Below are positions 60,000 to 64,000 of a stretch of DNA of 64,000 bases, piece by piece. How positions within the stretch are numbered: the stretch's first letter is position 1; every line of letters starts with the position of its first letter. Source of the DNA: CAYZJD01 sp964483455 (GTDB lineage: Bacteria > Acidobacteriota > Terriglobia > Bryobacterales > Bryobacteraceae); contig CAZACK010000005.1 of assembly GCA_964483455.1 (NCBI GenBank), forward strand, positions 1 through 64,000, given 5' to 3'. Below the pieces are notes generated by a model. The model saw only the letters and a program-made list of their open reading frames with translations. It was not told where the DNA came from and ran no database searches. Made by a program: the position numbers and the translations under genes.

Positions 60000-61298
60000 A
60001 TGCTCCTGTCGCGCCTGATCCGTGTTTCCGTACTGGCTGCGTGCGCGCTGCCGCTGGCGGCCGAGGTCCTCGTGCTCAAAGCGGCCCGCCTGTTCGACGG
60101 CAGGTCCGACCGCCTCCGGGAACCCGGCGCGGTGGTGGTGAACGGCAGCCGGATCGAATCGGTGGGGTTGCCGGCCGCCACGCCCGCCGGCGCCCGTGTC
60201 ATCGACCTCGGCGATGCGACCCTCCTGCCGGGCTTCCTGGATGCGCACACTCACCTGAGCGGCCAGCGAAGCGACGACTCGCTGGCCGACTTCGAGCGAG
60301 GCTTCACCCGCACCGTGCCCGAGCGTTCCTTGCTCGCCGGTTCGTTCGCCCGCAAGACCCTGCTGGCCGGGTTCACCACCGTCCGCGATCTCGGCGGCGA
60401 CGACTTCATCGACGTCGGCCTGCGGGACGCCATCCGCCGGGGCTATGCCGAGGGCCCTCGCATGCTGGTGGCCGTGCGGGGCATCGGCACGACGGGCGGC
60501 CATTGCGACCCCACCAACGGCCTGCTGTTCGGCCTCCTCGACCCTCGCCAGGAATCGCCGGCCGTGGCCAACGGGCCCGACGGCATCCGCGCGGCGGTGC
60601 GCTGGAACGTGAAATACGGCGCCGATGTGATCAAAACCTGCGCCACCGGCGGTGTACTGTCGCTCAACGAAGATGTGGACTCGGCGCAGTTGACGCAGGA
60701 GGAAATGAACGCGCTGGTCGAAGAGGCGCACGCCAAGGGAAAGAAGGCGGCCGCCCACGCCCACGGAGCGGAGGGCGCCAGGCGCGCGGTCCGCGCCGGC
60801 ATCGACTCCATCGAACACGGCTCCTTTCTGGACGAGGAGGCGCTGAAGATGATGCTCGCGCGCGGCACGTTCTACGTGCCCACGCTGATGGCGGTCAAGG
60901 GAATCCGCGAGTCGCTCGACAAGGGCGGGCGGATGGATCCAAGAACCGCCCAAAAAGCGCGCCGCGCCATGGACTCGATCGACGTCACCGTCCGCAAGGC
61001 GATCGCCATGGGCGTGCGGATCGCCTTCGGCACCGACGCCGCCGTGTATCCCCACGGGCGAAACGCCGAGGAGTTCGGCCTGCTGGTCGAGCGAGGCATG
61101 CCTCCGGCGGAGGCGCTCAAAGCGGCCACCAGCGTGGACGCGGAGCTGTTCGGCGTGTCGGACCGGCTGGGAACACTCGAAGCCGGCAAACTCGCCGACA
61201 TCGTCGCCGTGCCCGGAAACCCGCTGGCCGACATCCGCGTCACCGAGCGCGTTTTCTTCGTCATGAAGGAGGGGCGCATCTACCGCCACGACCAGTAA
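60000..61298 (+). CDS. Exported amidohydrolase (imidazolonepropionase/prolidase-like)
   Basis: A 432-residue metal hydrolase with a signal peptide (about 1-20, LPLAAE). Core motifs: LLPGFLDAHTHLSG (metal H-x-H), GADVIKTCATGGV (bridging Lys), KKAAAHAHGAEGARRAV (two metal His), DSIEHGSF and AFGTDAAVYPHGRN (metal Asp). This group includes Xaa-Pro dipeptidase-like and organophosphate-cleaving enzymes; the substrate here is unknown. It starts 4 bases after the TPR gene, so it is co-transcribed with it. Confidence 0.88.
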   Translation: MLLSRLIRVSVLAACALPLAAEVLVLKAARLFDGRSDRLREPGAVVVNGSRIESVGLPAATPAGARVIDLGDATLLPGFLDAHTHLSGQRSDDSLADFERGFTRTVPERSLLAGSFARKTLLAGFTTVRDLGGDDFIDVGLRDAIRRGYAEGPRMLVAVRGIGTTGGHCDPTNGLLFGLLDPRQESPAVANGPDGIRAAVRWNVKYGADVIKTCATGGVLSLNEDVDSAQLTQEEMNALVEEAHAKGKKAAAHAHGAEGARRAVRAGIDSIEHGSFLDEEALKMMLARGTFYVPTLMAVKGIRESLDKGGRMDPRTAQKARRAMDSIDVTVRKAIAMGVRIAFGTDAAVYPHGRNAEEFGLLVERGMPPAEALKAATSVDAELFGVSDRLGTLEAGKLADIVAVPGNPLADIRVTERVFFVMKEGRIYRHDQ

Positions 61299-61352
61299 GG
61301 GGACCTGAGCTCTTTTTGTTACGCTGATGGGATCCGCTTTCTGGGACCTCGT

Positions 61353-62987
61353 ATGAGAACTCTCTTGCTGATGTTCTATGCCGCCGCCGTCCTGGCGCAG
61401 GACGGAGCCACGCAGGCCGACTGGCCAACCTATGGCGGCACGCACCGCGCCTGGCGCTACAGTGCACTGGATCAGATCAATACCGCAAACGTGAGGCGCC
61501 TGGTTCCCGCCTGGGTGTTCCAAACCGGCGATTACGCCGACGGCTTGCAGGCAACCCCGATCGTGCTGGACGGCGTGATGTACATCTCGACCGCCCGCAA
61601 CTGGGTCTTTGCCTTGGACGCGGTGACGGGCGCTCCGATCTGGGAATACCGCTACCCGGCGCCGGCCGAATCGCCCTACGGCCTGCAAAACCGCGGCGTG
61701 GCGGTCGCCCACGGACGCGTGTTCATGGGGACCGTGGACAACCACGTCGTCGCGCTCGACCAAAAGACCGGGCGCGAGCTTTGGCGCGTCAACGCCGAAG
61801 ACGCCAACCAGTGCGGATGCAGCATCACCGGCGCGCCGCTGGTGGTGAAAGACAAGGTGATCACCGGCGTCACCGGCGGCGATTCGGCCCACCGCGGATA
61901 CCTCAGCGCCTACGACGTCCGCACCGGCCGTCTCGCCTGGCGTTTCTACACCATCCCCGCCCCGGGGGAGAAGGGCAACGAAACCTGGAGCGGCGACAGT
62001 TGGAAGTACGGCGGCGGCGCCACCTGGATGACCGGCTCGTATGACCCGGAGTTGAACCTGCTCTACTGGGGCGTGGGCAACCCGGCGGCCGACCTGTACG
62101 CCGGCGGCCGCCGCGGCGATAACCTCTACACCGACAGCATTATCGCCCTCGACCCCGACACCGGCCGGCTCCGCTGGTACAACCAGTTGATCCCACAAGA
62201 CGTCTGGGATTACGACACCTCTTACGAGTGCATCCTGGTCGACCTGCCCGTCAAAGGCCGCCTGCGGAAGCTCCTGGTCCATCCCTCCAAAAGCGGCTAC
62301 ACCTGGGTGCTGGATCGCAGCAACGGCCAGTTCCTGGCCGCGTGGCCGTTTGTGAAGCACTCCAACTGGATTCAGGGCATCACCGAGGACGGCAAGCTGG
62401 TGGGCCGGAACGAACCGGAGTTGAACAAGACGAAGTTCATCTGCCCCAGCCTGGCCGGCGGCAAGAGCTGGAACCAGGCGGCCTTCTCGCCGCGGACGGG
62501 CCTGCTCTATTCGCCGTCGATGGAACTGTGCGGCAACGTGACCGCCCGGGAAGAAGATCCGCAGGAGGGCAAGGGCTTCTTCGGCGGCGTCTTTGACATC
62601 AAGCCTGCGCCTGGTGAACACAACTATGGTTATGTGGCGGCTTATGACCCGGTAAGCGGGCGGCGGCGCTGGTCGTACGCTACCAGGTACTTCGTGTTGG
62701 CGTCGGTGTTGGCCACCGCCGGCGACCTGGTCTTCGGCGGCGATCCGGAGGGCCGTTTCTTTGCTCTCGACGCCCGTACGGGCGAAAAGCTGTGGAGCTT
62801 CCAGACCGGCAGCGGCCATCGCGGTTCGCCGGTGAGCTACGCTGCCGGCGGCAGGCAGTACATCGCCACCCCGACCGGTTGGGGCTCGTTCGTCGGGCGA
62901 TCAATGCGCGCCATCTGGCCTGAGCTGCCCGAGCCGCGTGGCGGCTCGGCTTTGTTCGCGTTCTTTCTGGCGGAGGAGCGGCCATGA
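61353..62987 (+). CDS. PQQ-dependent dehydrogenase (quinoprotein propeller), exported
   Basis: A 544-residue eight-bladed quinoprotein with signal peptide (1-16, AVLAQ). The sequence NWVFALDAVTGAPIWEYRYP is the PQQ-propeller docking motif; WDYDTSYE contains the catalytic Asp. In alcohol dehydrogenases the PQQ lies on a vicinal Cys-Cys disulfide; here the matching place reads C154-G-C156 (QCGCSI), an unusual spacing. Expected to oxidise alcohols or sugars in the periplasm and pass electrons to the c-type cytochrome encoded next, whose start overlaps its stop by four bases. Confidence 0.85.
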   Translation: MRTLLLMFYAAAVLAQDGATQADWPTYGGTHRAWRYSALDQINTANVRRLVPAWVFQTGDYADGLQATPIVLDGVMYISTARNWVFALDAVTGAPIWEYRYPAPAESPYGLQNRGVAVAHGRVFMGTVDNHVVALDQKTGRELWRVNAEDANQCGCSITGAPLVVKDKVITGVTGGDSAHRGYLSAYDVRTGRLAWRFYTIPAPGEKGNETWSGDSWKYGGGATWMTGSYDPELNLLYWGVGNPAADLYAGGRRGDNLYTDSIIALDPDTGRLRWYNQLIPQDVWDYDTSYECILVDLPVKGRLRKLLVHPSKSGYTWVLDRSNGQFLAAWPFVKHSNWIQGITEDGKLVGRNEPELNKTKFICPSLAGGKSWNQAAFSPRTGLLYSPSMELCGNVTAREEDPQEGKGFFGGVFDIKPAPGEHNYGYVAAYDPVSGRRRWSYATRYFVLASVLATAGDLVFGGDPEGRFFALDARTGEKLWSFQTGSGHRGSPVSYAAGGRQYIATPTGWGSFVGRSMRAIWPELPEPRGGSALFAFFLAEERP

Positions 62988-63718
62988 TCTGGCTGGCGTT
63001 CCTGCTTTCACAAGCGCCCCCCGATGCCGCCCTGGAGAAGCAGGGCGAGGCGATCTTCGCCAGGACCTGCGCGGTCGCATACTGCCATGGTCCCGCCGGC
63101 GGTCCGGGCCGCGCACCCAAACTCGCCGGGCGCCCGCTCGACCGTTCCAACGTCCGTCAGGCCGTGGTCAGCGGAATCCGCGGGACGGCTATGCCAGGCT
63201 TCCTCAGCACGCTGGGAGAAGACGGCATCAACGCCGTGCTCGCTTACGTCGCGCGCATCAGTAACCCGTCTGCCGCCGCCGCGACCCCCGCGCAGCCCGC
63301 CCCTGCCAGGCGTCCTCCGGAGGCCGAGGCCGGACGCGCGCTGTTCTTCGACGCCGCCCGGCTGCCCTGCTGCGGCGCCTGCCACTCCCTGGAAGGCTGG
63401 GGCGCCGCCATCGGGCCGGACCTGACCAGGTCCCCGGTCCTCGACGCAGACTCACTCGCCAAGCTGCGGCAAACCAGGGTGCGGACCGCCTACCTGTCCG
63501 GTGAGGATCCCTTCCCCGCCCTGCCGCACGCCATGGCCGACGGCTCGGTCACGGTCTACGACCTGAGCTCCCCGCTCCCCGTGCTGCGCACCTTCCTGCC
63601 GTCGGAGGTGACGATAACTGGAGAAAGCTCCTGGGCTCATGAATCCGCGACGCGAAAGTACTCGAAGCTGGAGCTGGAATCGATCCTGAAGTATTTGCGC
63701 TGGCTTTCCGGACGGTAG
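62984..63718 (+). CDS. Diheme cytochrome c with CX4CH and CXXCH motifs
   Basis: A 244-residue exported cytochrome. A short hydrophobic N-terminus is followed by the first haem site C29-AVAY-C34-H35, which has four residues between the cysteines instead of two, and a possible axial Met in TAMPGF; a Pro/Ala linker (about 92-110) leads to a second domain with the standard C130-GA-C133-H134 site. It overlaps the quinoprotein gene (ATGA), so it is almost certainly its electron acceptor. Relatives in Solibacter-type genomes carry the same CX4CH type as I recall; cytochrome maturation must tolerate it. Confidence 0.83.
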   Translation: MIWLAFLLSQAPPDAALEKQGEAIFARTCAVAYCHGPAGGPGRAPKLAGRPLDRSNVRQAVVSGIRGTAMPGFLSTLGEDGINAVLAYVARISNPSAAAATPAQPAPARRPPEAEAGRALFFDAARLPCCGACHSLEGWGAAIGPDLTRSPVLDADSLAKLRQTRVRTAYLSGEDPFPALPHAMADGSVTVYDLSSPLPVLRTFLPSEVTITGESSWAHESATRKYSKLELESILKYLRWLSGR

Positions 63719-63844
63719 TCTCGCGGGCAGGGCCGGCGTTCTGCGGCAAGCTTCGAATCCCGCCGAACGCTGCCTGGCGTTCCCGCACTCGGCCGGCGTT
63801 GCCAACGGGGCGGCCGGGCCGTCAAAAGGGGCGAGAAAAACCGA
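63719..63844. other. Intergenic, no gene seen
   Basis: GC-rich spacer after the cytochrome gene, with ggccggcgtt occurring twice (63732-63741 and 63791-63800). No supportable gene or plus-strand terminator. Confidence 0.4.
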
Positions 63845-63897
63845 AAGCGCGTCCCGAACGGCCACCTCCCCCGAGATCCTCCGTCCGGAACGCGCTT
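63845..63897 (-). terminator. 17-bp hairpin, probable minus-strand terminator
   Basis: aagcgcgtcccgaacgg (63845-63861) and ccgtccggaacgcgctt (63881-63897) pair at 15 of 17 positions. The two mismatches become G-U pairs only in a minus-strand transcript, and on that strand the stem is followed by ttcggttttt. This points to a terminator for a leftward transcript coming from beyond the right window edge. Confidence 0.55.
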
Positions 63898-64000
63898 ACC
63901 TTGTGTCTCCTCTCTTGTACCAGCCGGCCGGCTTGATTTCCAGCTTTTTCCGAATGCGCAGCCGCCCTTTTCAACAGGTATATCCTGCCCGTTTTCTGTC
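63898..64000. other. Right edge, no gene seen
   Basis: The last 100 bases contain no frame with a recognisable product. Any minus-strand gene served by the hairpin at 63845-63897 must begin beyond the window. Confidence 0.35.

Noticed and set aside
59778..62819. A 1013-residue minus-strand frame opposite amidohydrolase and quinoprotein
   Set aside because: Long only because of high GC at third positions of the sense genes; no recognisable domain.
1..64000. tRNA or rRNA genes
   Set aside because: Looked for typical tRNA arm patterns and rRNA segments in the intergenic spaces by eye and saw none; a tRNAscan-SE run would settle this.

Overview
The window is high-GC, densely coded DNA from a free-living bacterium. 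I infer an Acidobacteriota member of the Bryobacterales / Solibacter type, from the gene mix: futalosine menaquinone genes mqnA-mqnC, many exported glycoside hydrolases and other secreted proteins, an exported RraA-like protein, a coproheme decarboxylase, and a PQQ-quinoprotein next to a c-type cytochrome with a CX4CH haem motif. This is inference; there is no rRNA to confirm it and I saw no tRNA. A run of exactly 100 N at 40460-40559 shows the sequence is a draft scaffold, so single-base frameshifts should be read with that in mind.

Layout. 1-1.1 kb: end of an unknown gene, a Flp-type pilin, a small exported protein. 1.2-4.7 kb: alpha-L-fucosidase, an SSS-family transporter and a tiny two-helix membrane protein. 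4.7-6.0 kb: isochorismatase-like hydrolase and a VapBC pair. 6.0-10 kb: mqnA-mqnC and a solitary N6-adenine methyltransferase. 10-10.65 kb: two HicA/HicB loci, one gene of each carrying a one-base frameshift. 10.7-13.8 kb (minus): PfkB kinase, a membrane-anchored protein, and DAHP synthase. Upstream of DAHP synthase lies a complete attenuator: promoter, 19-codon leader peptide packed with Tyr/Phe/Trp codons, antiterminator segment and intrinsic terminator. 13.9-17.5 kb: ThDP enzyme, then a less GC-rich stretch with a Cys-rich exported protein and a propeller-like exported protein. 17.8-26.9 kb: glycosyltransferase and YggS; a putative PD-(D/E)XK nuclease and a membrane-type partner; SDR; alpha-L-rhamnosidase; RraA-like protein. 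27-31.2 kb: divergent ligD and ku (bacterial end joining) and a second VapBC. 31.2-37.2 kb: exported carbohydrate-type enzymes, adenosine deaminase, glgB. 37.2-39 kb: ATPase plus DUF4276/TOPRIM-like pair (possible defence). 39-42.2 kb: carotenoid-type oxidoreductase, gap, polysaccharide deacetylase, formyltransferase-like protein. 42.4-47.9 kb: PilZ protein, PAS-PAS-GAF-GGDEF-EAL protein, and a zinc-ribbon/coiled-coil pair. 47.9-51.7 kb: GH172 enzyme, beta-barrel, coproheme decarboxylase coupled to a Tat-exported amidohydrolase. 51.7-56.7 kb: a mobile, decayed region with an antitoxin remnant, MazEF-like pair, truncated integrase abutting a truncated IS21 istA, istB, a passenger gene and a pyrimidine-skewed helicase/ATPase gene with repeated motifs. 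56.7-63.7 kb: exported TPR protein, amidohydrolase, PQQ quinoprotein and diheme cytochrome.

Together the genes describe a soil-type heterotroph that degrades fucose-, rhamnose- and furanose-containing polysaccharides, respires with menaquinone, and senses c-di-GMP. The most interesting element is the aromatic leader-peptide attenuator in front of the first enzyme of the shikimate pathway (13.63-13.83 kb).
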